Shown here piece by piece: positions 5,957 through 14,113 of a DNA stretch of 64,000 nt; within the stretch, counting starts at the first letter, position 1, and the number at the start of each line of letters is the position of its first letter. The notes below the pieces were generated by a model. It was not told the origin of the DNA, did no database searches, and saw nothing but the letters and a program-made list of their open reading frames with translations. Made by a program: the position numbers and the translations under genes. Origin of the DNA: Bacteroidaceae bacterium (GTDB lineage Bacteria; Bacteroidota; Bacteroidia; Bacteroidales; Bacteroidaceae); contig JAFVSR010000008.1 in the NCBI GenBank assembly GCA_017503645.1, positions 62,001-126,000 on the forward strand. Reading direction: 5' to 3'.

Positions 5957-8827
5957 GTGAACTTGAAACAACACATACACATACTGCCGCTGCTACTGCT
6001 TGCGCTCATATTGCTTTGCGCCTGCTCGAGCAGAAAGAACAACACGGCAAAAACCCGTATGTATCACTCTTTCTTTGCCAAGTACAACACATTCTACAAC
6101 GGCAACGTATCCTTCAAAGAGAGCAAGAAAATGCAGCTCAACGGGCACAAGGACAACTACCTGGAACTGCTCCCATTGATGATAAACAGCAGCGAGGCCA
6201 CAAACAAGATTGGTACATCGGGGCTGGACCGCGCAATAGAGAAATCGCAAAAGGCCATCAAAAACCACTCCATAAAGAGAAAGCCCAAGAAACCCGCAGG
6301 CAAGAAACTGAGCGAGAAGAAGAAGCGTTTTTATGCCCAAAAGGAGTTCAACCCTTTCCTGTGGCAGGCTTGGTTTATGATGGCCGATGCCTATTTTGCC
6401 AAAGGAGAATTCACCGAGGCGGCAAGCACATACATTTACATCAGCCGCCTATACGAGAACAATCCCAAGATTGTGGCACAAGCACGCATAGGGCTTGCAA
6501 AATGCTACAACGAACTCGACTGGATATACGAAAGCGAGGAGCTGCTGAACCGCATAAAGCGCGACAGCCTGCCAACCTCGCTGGCAAAGGAGTATGCACA
6601 CGCAAGAGCCGGCCTGCTACTGAAACAGCAACGCCACAGCGAGGCTGCCGAGCAGATAAAAAGTGCCGTAAAGCGCAAAGGGAGCGAGAGCCTCGACAAA
6701 GCGCGTGAATATTACCTCATAGGGCAGCTATACAAAATGCAGGGGAACAACAAAGAGGCTTTCAAATATTTTGGAAAAACCATTTCGCAGAACCCGCCCT
6801 ACGAACTTGAGTTCAATGCCCGCATACGACAAACAGAGTGCCTCACCAACCAGAACAAAAAAAGCATACTGCGCAAGCTCAACAGAATGGCACGCAGCTC
6901 CAAGAACAAGAGCTATCTGCCACAAATATACTATGCCATAGGTAACGTGCATCTGAGCCACAAGGATACAACCGAGGCGGTAAAGGCCTACGAAAAAGGC
7001 TTTACCGAGGGCGACGGCAGCGGGTATGGCAGCGGTATGCTGGGCCTGTCGCTTGGCAAAATCTATTGGGAGCAGGAAAAGTTCTCGAAATCGAAAGAAA
7101 ACTACGAAAAGGCACAGCAGCTATTGGGAGAAGATACCCCGGAGAAGGATGAGATAAAGTTCCGCAGCGAGGTGCTTGCCGAGCTTGTGCAATACACCGA
7201 CGTGGTGGAGGAGAAGAGCGAACTGCTTTATTGGGCATCGCTACCACAGGAGCAACTGCTCCCCATAATAGACGAGCGTATAAAGGAGGCCAAGGAGAAG
7301 GAGAAACTGCAAAAGAAGCAGGAAAGAAAAGAGAAAAGGCAGAGTGCCGCCGATAACCTGGCAAACGCAAGCACTGCCGCTGCAATGACAACCACCACCC
7401 CTCAGGATGCAGGCAAATGGTATTTTTACAACCCGGCCATTGTGGCAAGGGGTATAAAGAGCTTTGCATCCAAGTGGAACAACCGCGAACTGAAAGATTT
7501 CTGGCGATTGAGCAACGGCGTGGTATTAAGCAGCGAGAGCGACTCCATAGAGAATGCCGATGGCGAGGAGATGGCAACCGACAGCATCGGCGGAGGCGGC
7601 GATGCTATTGCTAATGACAGCATTACCGGCACGGGAGAAGAAACCGCCGCGCCCGACACCCTATCGACCGACCCCACCACACGGGAATACTACTTAAGCA
7701 GAATACCCACCACTGAAGAGGCCAGGCTGGAGGCGCACAACGCACTGCGCGATGCTCTCTATGGCGCCGGTATCGTATTTAAGGACAAAGCCGGTGACAA
7801 GAAACTCACTATGAAGCACTTGGAAAAAGTGGTGAACGAATATCCCGATTTTGAGAATATGGCCGAGGTATATTACCACCTGTTCCTCGCCTGTTCGCGC
7901 TGGGATGAGCCTGAAAAGGCCGACTATTACAGAGATTTGTTGCTGACACAATTCCCCGAAAACGAACTGACGGCACGCATTCAGCAACCGAGTTTCTTTG
8001 AGAGCGCTGCCACGCGAAAGCATAACGAAGACTCTATGTATGTGAAGGCATATGCCCACTACCGCAATATGGAGTATGCCGATGTGGAGATTGAGAACAG
8101 CGCGGCAAAAGAGCGCTACCCGCAGGGCAACCACAGGGCACGTTTCCTGTTCATAGATGCTATGTCGAAACTATATGGCGGTAAGCAGAACGAAGCCCTG
8201 GAGGCACTGAAAGAACTGGTGCAGAATCACAGCGCCGACAGCATAAGCCGCATTGGTGCGGAGATAAGCACCGGCATAGAACAGGGACGGCTGCTGCACA
8301 GCGGCATTTCGTTGTCCATCTGGGACCGCAAGAGCGATGGTACGATAAAGGGCTCAATGGACAGCATACCTGCATTCAGCAGCGAGCGCAACGAGCCGTA
8401 TTACTTTGTGCTTGCATACCCCAAAGATTCGCTCGACGAGAAACGTCTGCTATTCGAAATGGCACGCTACAACTTCTCGCGATATATGGTGCGCAATTTT
8501 GCAATGGAGTTCCAGCCGCTGTCGCATATCACAATGTTCCAGGTGAAGGAGTTCTTGAACTTCGATGAGGCATACGTTTACCGCAAACGATTATATAAGA
8601 ATGGCGATATGGCAAAGATATTGGAGGGTATAAACGCCTACATAATATCAAAATCGAACTTGGATTTGTTATTACAATATTACAGTTTCACCGACTACGA
8701 ACTGTTCTACGAGGAGAATTTCACCAACATTCCCGAATTGGAGATTGACGGTTATACCCTTGACGAGCCCGACTATGGCGAGGAAGAGAACGTAGGCGGC
8801 GAGAGTGAAACTGACGAACAAAAATAA
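5957..8827 (+). CDS. porW: PorW/SprE-like TPR lipoprotein (type IX secretion-associated family)
   Basis: The 956-aa product starts at a GTG, has a lipoprotein signal with lipobox LCAC (lipid cysteine at about residue 23), and then the typical opening of this family (SFFAKYNTFYNGN). Several TPR-like helical repeats follow (about residues 130-400 and 590-700), with a low-complexity Glu/Lys then Asp/Gly/Thr-rich linker at about 430-570. PorW/SprE proteins are needed for type IX secretion and gliding in species that have that system. Many Bacteroidales keep the gene beside porX without full secretion machinery. No other type IX components are visible here. porX starts 9 bp downstream. Confidence 0.85.
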   Translation: MNLKQHIHILPLLLLALILLCACSSRKNNTAKTRMYHSFFAKYNTFYNGNVSFKESKKMQLNGHKDNYLELLPLMINSSEATNKIGTSGLDRAIEKSQKAIKNHSIKRKPKKPAGKKLSEKKKRFYAQKEFNPFLWQAWFMMADAYFAKGEFTEAASTYIYISRLYENNPKIVAQARIGLAKCYNELDWIYESEELLNRIKRDSLPTSLAKEYAHARAGLLLKQQRHSEAAEQIKSAVKRKGSESLDKAREYYLIGQLYKMQGNNKEAFKYFGKTISQNPPYELEFNARIRQTECLTNQNKKSILRKLNRMARSSKNKSYLPQIYYAIGNVHLSHKDTTEAVKAYEKGFTEGDGSGYGSGMLGLSLGKIYWEQEKFSKSKENYEKAQQLLGEDTPEKDEIKFRSEVLAELVQYTDVVEEKSELLYWASLPQEQLLPIIDERIKEAKEKEKLQKKQERKEKRQSAADNLANASTAAAMTTTTPQDAGKWYFYNPAIVARGIKSFASKWNNRELKDFWRLSNGVVLSSESDSIENADGEEMATDSIGGGGDAIANDSITGTGEETAAPDTLSTDPTTREYYLSRIPTTEEARLEAHNALRDALYGAGIVFKDKAGDKKLTMKHLEKVVNEYPDFENMAEVYYHLFLACSRWDEPEKADYYRDLLLTQFPENELTARIQQPSFFESAATRKHNEDSMYVKAYAHYRNMEYADVEIENSAAKERYPQGNHRARFLFIDAMSKLYGGKQNEALEALKELVQNHSADSISRIGAEISTGIEQGRLLHSGISLSIWDRKSDGTIKGSMDSIPAFSSERNEPYYFVLAYPKDSLDEKRLLFEMARYNFSRYMVRNFAMEFQPLSHITMFQVKEFLNFDEAYVYRKRLYKNGDMAKILEGINAYIISKSNLDLLLQYYSFTDYELFYEENFTNIPELEIDGYTLDEPDYGEEENVGGESETDEQK

Positions 8828-8836
8828 CCAACAACT

Positions 8837-10387
8837 ATGGCATACAGACTTTTATGGGCCGACGATGAGATTGAATTGCTGAATGCCCACATCATATTTC
8901 TTAAATCAAAGGATTACGAGGTTGTTAAAGTAACTAACGGCCCCGATGCCATTGCTGCGTGCAAGCGCGAACCCTTCGACCTCATTCTGCTCGATGAAAA
9001 TATGCCGGGCCTCACAGGATTGGAAACGCTGCTGCAAATTAAAGAAATAACCCCCACCACCCCCGTGGTGATGGTTACCAAGAGCGAGGAGGAGGATATT
9101 ATGGAGCAGGCGATAGGTTCCAAAATTGCCGACTACCTTATAAAGCCTGTGAACCCCAGCCAGATACTGCTGACACTGAAAAAGAACATACACAAGGAGG
9201 AGATTGTGGCCGAAAAGGCCAACAGTGCCTACCAGCAGAACTTTGGCAAGCTGGCAATGCAGATAAGCGATGCGCGCTCAATGGATGAGTGGCAGGAGGT
9301 TTACAAGAAGATTGTGTATTGGGAGTTTGAGCTTGAGAATGCCGACAGCCAGATGCGGCAGATGCTGAAGGCGCAGAAGGAGGAGGCTAATAATATGTTT
9401 GGCCGCTTCGTGAAAAAGAACTACCTGGAGTGGATGCGCGCTGCCCGCAGCGAGCGCCCTATGATGAGCCACGACCTCTTCCGCGAATGTATATTCCCGC
9501 TGCTCGACAACAAGGAGAAGGTATTTTTCATAATAATAGACAATTTCAGATACGACCAATGGCGTGTGCTTGCCAACGAGATTGGCGGTGACTTTAACAT
9601 AGAGGAGGGGCTTTACACCAGTATTCTGCCCACAGCCACCCAGTATGCCCGCAACGCAATATTTTCGGGGCTGATGCCATCGCAGATTAAGGAGATGTTT
9701 CCGGCGCTATGGGTTGACGAGGAGGAGGACGAGGGTAAGAACCTGAACGAGGAGGCGCTCATTGAAACACAGATAGCACGTTACCGCCGCAAGGATAGTT
9801 TTTCGTATGGCAAGGTGGTGACATCGGCCGCAGCCGAAAAGTACCTTGACACGCTTCACAACCTCTCTAAGAACGATGTAAATGTGCTGGTGATAAACTT
9901 CATAGATATGCTGTCGCACGCACGCACCGAATCGCTGATGGTGCGCGAACTGGCATCGGACGAGGCGGCATATCGTTCGATAACGCTATCGTGGATACGC
10001 CACTCGGCCATAAAAAGGCTGTTCAAGGAGCTTGCCGAGAATGGCTATACTGTTGTTATAACAACCGACCACGGCAGCATACAGGTTGATACCCCCACGA
10101 AGGTCATTGGCGACAAGAACACCAACACCAACCTGCGTTACAAGCTGGGCAAGGCGCTAAACTACAACAGCAAGGAGGTTTTTGAGATAAAGGAGCCGGC
10201 AAAGGCGTTCCTGCCGCAGCCCAACATAAGCACCAGCTATATCTTTGCCACAGGCGGTAACTTTTTTGCCTATCCCAATAACTACAACTACTATGTACAG
10301 TACTACAAGGATACCTTTCAGCACGGCGGAATATCGCTCGAGGAGATGCTTGTACCCATAATAAAACTAAGACCAAAAGGTAAATGA
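8837..10387 (+). CDS. porX: PorX: response regulator receiver fused to PglZ phosphodiesterase domain
   Basis: The 516-aa protein has an N-terminal CheY-like receiver (about residues 4-118) with the acidic pair Asp9/Asp10, phospho-acceptor Asp53 in LLDENMPG, Thr80 and Lys102. A helical linker leads to a PglZ domain of the alkaline-phosphatase superfamily (about 215-510) with metal-site motifs IIDNFRYDQW, PTATQYAR (candidate nucleophile Thr265 or Thr267), DMLSHART and TTDHGS. Studied PorX proteins are zinc-dependent phosphodiesterases acting on cyclic or linear oligonucleotides and control type IX secretion genes. All expected residues look intact. Its stop overlaps the tsaE start (ATGA). Confidence 0.92.
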   Translation: MAYRLLWADDEIELLNAHIIFLKSKDYEVVKVTNGPDAIAACKREPFDLILLDENMPGLTGLETLLQIKEITPTTPVVMVTKSEEEDIMEQAIGSKIADYLIKPVNPSQILLTLKKNIHKEEIVAEKANSAYQQNFGKLAMQISDARSMDEWQEVYKKIVYWEFELENADSQMRQMLKAQKEEANNMFGRFVKKNYLEWMRAARSERPMMSHDLFRECIFPLLDNKEKVFFIIIDNFRYDQWRVLANEIGGDFNIEEGLYTSILPTATQYARNAIFSGLMPSQIKEMFPALWVDEEEDEGKNLNEEALIETQIARYRRKDSFSYGKVVTSAAAEKYLDTLHNLSKNDVNVLVINFIDMLSHARTESLMVRELASDEAAYRSITLSWIRHSAIKRLFKELAENGYTVVITTDHGSIQVDTPTKVIGDKNTNTNLRYKLGKALNYNSKEVFEIKEPAKAFLPQPNISTSYIFATGGNFFAYPNNYNYYVQYYKDTFQHGGISLEEMLVPIIKLRPKGK

Positions 10388-10824
10388 CAATGAGTGCAGA
10401 AACCATTATAAGAATAGAGAAACTGGAGGACTACCCCACCGCTGCAAAGCAGTTCATTGCCGCTATGCAAGGAGAGCGCATTTTTGCCTTTTATGGCAAG
10501 ATGGGAACGGGCAAAACCACGCTCATCAAGAGTATATGTGAGGAGATGGGGGTTGAGGATTGTATAAACTCGCCCACCTTTGCCATTGTCAACGAATATA
10601 TGAGCGGCGACGAGGAGACTATTTTTCATTTCGACTTCTACAGAATAAAATCTATTGCCGAGGTATATAATATGGGCTACGAAGAGTACATCTACAGCGA
10701 TGCCTACTGCTTTATGGAGTGGCCCGAACTCATAGAGGAGCTGCTGCCCGAAGAGACGGTGAAGGTGTATATCACCGAGGAGAGCGATGGCACACGCACG
10801 GTGAGAATGAAGAAAAACGAGTAA
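10384..10824 (+). CDS. tsaE: tRNA threonylcarbamoyladenosine biosynthesis ATPase TsaE
   Basis: TsaE is the ATPase partner of TsaB/TsaD in making the t6A37 modification of ANN-decoding tRNAs. The 146-aa product has a P-loop at about residues 37-45 (YGKMGTGKT), the family motif INSPTFAIVNEY, a Walker-B-like HFDFYR segment and the terminal MEWPE motif. Length is usual. The start overlaps the porX stop by 4 bp; the second Met (codon 3) is an alternative start. A later step of the same pathway (t6A cyclisation by TcdA) is encoded at 58497-59204. Confidence 0.95.
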   Translation: MTMSAETIIRIEKLEDYPTAAKQFIAAMQGERIFAFYGKMGTGKTTLIKSICEEMGVEDCINSPTFAIVNEYMSGDEETIFHFDFYRIKSIAEVYNMGYEEYIYSDAYCFMEWPELIEELLPEETVKVYITEESDGTRTVRMKKNE

Positions 10825-10846
10825 CACACACATAACAGACAAGGAG

Positions 10847-11173
10847 ATGAAGATAAACGCAAATGCATCGGGAACAAGAACCATTGAGGTTACTGAAGAA
10901 CAGTTGCAGATTATAAGAAAATATTCGCTGCTCGACCGCATAACCGACAGCCTGGGCAGGGTGAACGAGGATTCGCTGGGGAAACTGCGCCTTACGGTGC
11001 GCGCGCTCATAGCATCGCAGCAGATGGATGCAAAGGAGTTGCTGGACCTGTGCACGGTGCTATATGACGAGAATATGAAAGCGCTGGGCCTTGCCAACCT
11101 TATGACCTGCTACAACAACTGGCTTCAAAAGCAATACAAGGAACAACCTGCAGAGGAAAGCCAAGATGCGTGA
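10847..11173 (+). CDS. Hypothetical protein, helical
   Basis: The 108-aa product is soluble and predicted mainly alpha-helical, with no recognised motif, signal peptide or membrane segment. It overlaps the following ygiQ-type gene by 8 bp and follows tsaE by 22 bp, so it is almost certainly translated in this operon. The function is unknown. Confidence 0.7.
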   Translation: MKINANASGTRTIEVTEEQLQIIRKYSLLDRITDSLGRVNEDSLGKLRLTVRALIASQQMDAKELLDLCTVLYDENMKALGLANLMTCYNNWLQKQYKEQPAEESQDA

Positions 11174-13022
11174 AAGGAAGGTGAGCGACTGGTTGCCTAC
11201 CACCCGCAAGGAGGCCGAAATGCGCGGGTGGAGCGAGCTTGATGTGGTTATATTCAGCGGCGATGCCTACATAGACCACCCGTCGTTTGGTGCAGCAGTC
11301 ATAGGCCGCATTTTGGAGGCCGAGGGGTTGCGTGTGGCTATTGTGCCACAGCCCAACTGGCAAGACGACCTGCGCGACTTCAAGAAGATGGGCAGGCCAA
11401 GGCTCTTCTTTGGTATTTCGGCCGGTTGTATGGACTCGATGGTGAATAAATACACCGCTGCCAAGCGATTCCGCAGCGAGGATGCATACTCGCCCAACGG
11501 CAAGCACAGTATGCGCCCCGAGTATGCCACAACGGTATATTCCACGGCACTCAAAAGATTATTCCCCGATTCGGCTGTGATTATAGGCGGCATAGAGGCA
11601 TCTATGCGCCGTTTCACCCATTACGACTATTGGCAGGACACGCTTAAAAAGAGCATTCTCATAGATAGTGGAGCCGACGTACTTGTATATGGAATGGGTG
11701 AGCAACCAATTCTTGCCCTTGCAAATGCAATGAAGCAGAAATTGCAAAGCGAGGGTGGCGACTACATTACCGCTGCACAGGCACGGGAGATAGCCAAAAA
11801 TACCAGACAAACGGGTTATCTTGTAAAAAAAGTTGATTTTACCCCCGATGCAGAGAACGACAAGATGCTTGCCGCGCACGAGGTATGCCTGCGCGACAAG
11901 GAGAAGCAGGCAGCCAATTTCCTTGCCATAGAGAGGGAATCGAACAAGGTGAGCGCCAAAAGGCTGGTACAGGAATATACCGAGGGGCTGGTAGTGATAA
12001 ACCCGCCATTTCCCAAAATGACAACCGAACAGCTGGACCACAGTTTCGACCTTCCATACACCCGTCTGCCCCACCCCAAATACAACGGCAAGCGCATACC
12101 GGCATACGATATGATTAAATTCTCTGTAAACATTCACCGAGGCTGTTTTGGCGGTTGTGCATTCTGCACCATATCGGCACACCAGGGCAAGTTCATTGTA
12201 AACCGCAGCAGCAGGAGCATACTGCGCGAGGTGAAGGAGATTGCCGCAATGCCCGACTTCAAGGGCTATCTTTCGGACCTGGGCGGCCCATCGGCCAATA
12301 TGTATATGATGCAGGGAAAGAACGAACAATTGTGTGCAAAATGCTCACGCCCGTCGTGCATACAACCCAAAATATGCCCCAACCTGAACATAGACCACAC
12401 ACCACTGCTGAACCTCTATAAGCAGGTGGATGCACTGCCTGAAGTAAAAAAGAGTTTCATAGGCAGCGGTGTGCGATACGATATGTTGCTGCACCGCAGC
12501 GGCGACAAGGAGCGCGATGCCGCGAGCGACCGATATACCGAGGAGCTTATACGCAACCACGTTAGCGGCCGTCTGAAGGTGGCCCCCGAACACACAAACG
12601 ATGCTGTGCTGCGCCTTATGCGTAAACCGCCGTTCAAGCAGTTCCACGATTTCAAGAGGATTTTCGACAAGATAAACAGCCGCTACAACCTGAAGCAGCA
12701 AATTATACCCTACTTCATAAGCAGCCACCCGGGCAGCACGCTCGAGAGTATGGCCGAACTTGCGGCGGAAACAAAGCAACTTAATTTTCACCTGGAACAG
12801 GTGCAGGACTTCACACCCACGCCTATGACTATGGCAACAGAGATGTACTACACAGGCATAAACCCCGAGACGGGCGAGAAGGTGTATGTGGCACGCACTA
12901 TGCGCGACAAGGAGGCACAAAGAAGATTCTTCTTCTGGTACAAGCCTGAGGAGAGGAGAGAAATAATGCAGGCCCTGCGCCGCTTGGGGCGCACGGACCT
13001 GCTTAAGAAACTTGGACTGTGA
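11166..13022 (+). CDS. YgiQ-family radical SAM protein
   Basis: The 618-aa protein matches the YgiQ family throughout: N-terminal B12-binding-like region (DVVIFSGDAYIDHPSFG, GISAGCMDSMVN), then a radical SAM core whose 4Fe-4S cysteines are Cys327, Cys331 and Cys334 in GCFGGCAFC. A further Cys cluster near residues 397-408 (CAKCSRPSC, then IC) could hold a second cluster. The C-terminus has the family's QDFTPTPMTMATEMYYTG motif. Substrate is unknown for the family. It ends 10 bp from the convergent rubredoxin gene. Confidence 0.92.
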   Translation: MRERKVSDWLPTTRKEAEMRGWSELDVVIFSGDAYIDHPSFGAAVIGRILEAEGLRVAIVPQPNWQDDLRDFKKMGRPRLFFGISAGCMDSMVNKYTAAKRFRSEDAYSPNGKHSMRPEYATTVYSTALKRLFPDSAVIIGGIEASMRRFTHYDYWQDTLKKSILIDSGADVLVYGMGEQPILALANAMKQKLQSEGGDYITAAQAREIAKNTRQTGYLVKKVDFTPDAENDKMLAAHEVCLRDKEKQAANFLAIERESNKVSAKRLVQEYTEGLVVINPPFPKMTTEQLDHSFDLPYTRLPHPKYNGKRIPAYDMIKFSVNIHRGCFGGCAFCTISAHQGKFIVNRSSRSILREVKEIAAMPDFKGYLSDLGGPSANMYMMQGKNEQLCAKCSRPSCIQPKICPNLNIDHTPLLNLYKQVDALPEVKKSFIGSGVRYDMLLHRSGDKERDAASDRYTEELIRNHVSGRLKVAPEHTNDAVLRLMRKPPFKQFHDFKRIFDKINSRYNLKQQIIPYFISSHPGSTLESMAELAAETKQLNFHLEQVQDFTPTPMTMATEMYYTGINPETGEKVYVARTMRDKEAQRRFFFWYKPEERREIMQALRRLGRTDLLKKLGL

Positions 13023-13032
13023 GAGGGGTGGT

Positions 13033-13197
13033 TTACTCCTCCACAGGCTCAAACTCGTCTTTACCTACGCCACACATTGGGCACACCCAATCTTCGGGCA
13101 GGTTCTCAAACGATGTTCCGGGCTCTATTCCCTGTTCGGGGTCGCCAATGGCGGGGTCATACTCCCACTGGCACACTGTACAATAATACTTTTTCAT
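13033..13197 (-). CDS. Rubredoxin
   Basis: A short 54-aa gene encodes a complete rubredoxin: two CxxC knuckles, [12 protein letters not shown] at residues 4-15 and [15 protein letters not shown] at 36-50, which bind one Fe. Conserved aromatic residues and the GDPEQGI turn are present. Rubredoxins carry electrons in anaerobes, often to peroxide- and superoxide-reducing enzymes. It has its own promoter about 80 bp upstream and lies tail to tail with ygiQ. Confidence 0.96.
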   Translation of the reverse strand: MKKYYCTVCQWEYDPAIGDPEQGIEPGTSFENLPEDWVCPMCGVGKDEFEPVEE

Positions 13198-13277
13198 AAC
13201 TTATCTGTTTTTAATTATAACACTTTTTTTATTCCGTTTGTTGGAAAACAAGAATGCTATTTCTGCACCCTTGGGTA

Positions 13278-13307
13278 CAAAAATAGCATTTATTTCTTAT
13301 TTGCAAA
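13278..13307 (-). promoter_or_regulatory. Bacteroidota-type promoter for rubredoxin
   Basis: On the minus strand TTTG (13307-13304) is followed after 18 bp by TATTTTTG (13285-13278). The leader to the ATG at 13197 would be about 75 nt. Confidence 0.6.
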
Positions 13308-13337
13308 CAGGTTTATATCCTATTTTATAAATCTTAA

Positions 13338-14042
13338 CTAAAAATCGGCCAAATAGGTGTCGATGAGCCTGCGCATTCCTTCGGAGGCTCCATTGCGTAT
13401 GTGAACCACGTTTGAGGGCAGCACGGCTGCCACGTCGTTGGGATCGATAAGATAGATTGGAACACCGGCCGGAGCATAATGCAGGAGCCCTGCTGCGGGA
13501 TACACATTGAGCGAGGTGCCTATGATGATGAAGGCATCTATGTCGCGCATTGCCACAACGGCATCTTCCATAAGAGGTACGGCCTCGCCAAACCACACAA
13601 TGAAGGGGCGCAGCTGCGAGCCGTCGGCCGCAAGGTCACCCATCTTTATTGTGGGAGCCGATGGTTGCAAGGTGCGCACATAGCGTAAATCACCGGGATT
13701 ACGTGATGAGCACACCTTCATAAGTTCACCGTGCAGGTGTATGACCGATGTGGAGCCTGCACGTTCGTGCAAATCATCGACATTCTGTGTTACAACCGTT
13801 ACGTCATACTTCTCCTCGAGCGAGGCTACAAGGCGATGCCCTTCGTTGGGAGCGACGCCAAGCAGTTCCACGCGACGCTTATTATAAAATTCAAGTACAA
13901 GAGAGGGGTTGGCTGCAAAGCCCTCGGGGGTGGCAACCTGCTCTACGGGGTAATTGTCCCACAGGCCACCGCCGCCACGAAAGGTTGCAAGACCGCTTTC
14001 GACACTCATACCGGCACCTGTGAGTATTACAATCTTCTTCAT
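13338..14042 (-). CDS. cobB: Sirtuin NAD-dependent protein deacylase
   Basis: The 234-aa protein has the sirtuin NAD-binding motif GAGMSVESG (residues 9-17), TQNVDDLHERAG (85-96) and the catalytic His104 in HLHGEL. Tyr53 and Arg56 in FYNKRR match the Tyr/Arg pair that marks class III sirtuins able to remove succinyl or malonyl groups. The usual four zinc cysteines are missing: only Cys111 lies in that region, so the zinc ribbon is lost or replaced. Bacterial sirtuins link lysine acylation to NAD status. It lies 71 bp after the end of the fasciclin/SusCD operon, separated by a hairpin. Confidence 0.93.
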   Translation of the reverse strand: MKKIVILTGAGMSVESGLATFRGGGGLWDNYPVEQVATPEGFAANPSLVLEFYNKRRVELLGVAPNEGHRLVASLEEKYDVTVVTQNVDDLHERAGSTSVIHLHGELMKVCSSRNPGDLRYVRTLQPSAPTIKMGDLAADGSQLRPFIVWFGEAVPLMEDAVVAMRDIDAFIIIGTSLNVYPAAGLLHYAPAGVPIYLIDPNDVAAVLPSNVVHIRNGASEGMRRLIDTYLADF

Positions 14043-14060
14043 AAGGTTATTATTTAATAA

Positions 14061-14100
14061 AACAGATAGAGAGAGGTATGCGTACCTCCCTCTATCTGTT
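14061..14100. terminator. Hairpin terminator at the end of the fasciclin/SusCD operon
   Basis: An 18-bp stem (14061-14078 with 14083-14100, one G-T pair) closes the tetraloop TGCG. It starts 14 bp after the last SusD stop. On the minus strand the following bases are A+T-rich but not a clean T run. Confidence 0.65.
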
Positions 14101-14113
14101 CATTTCTCATTTA

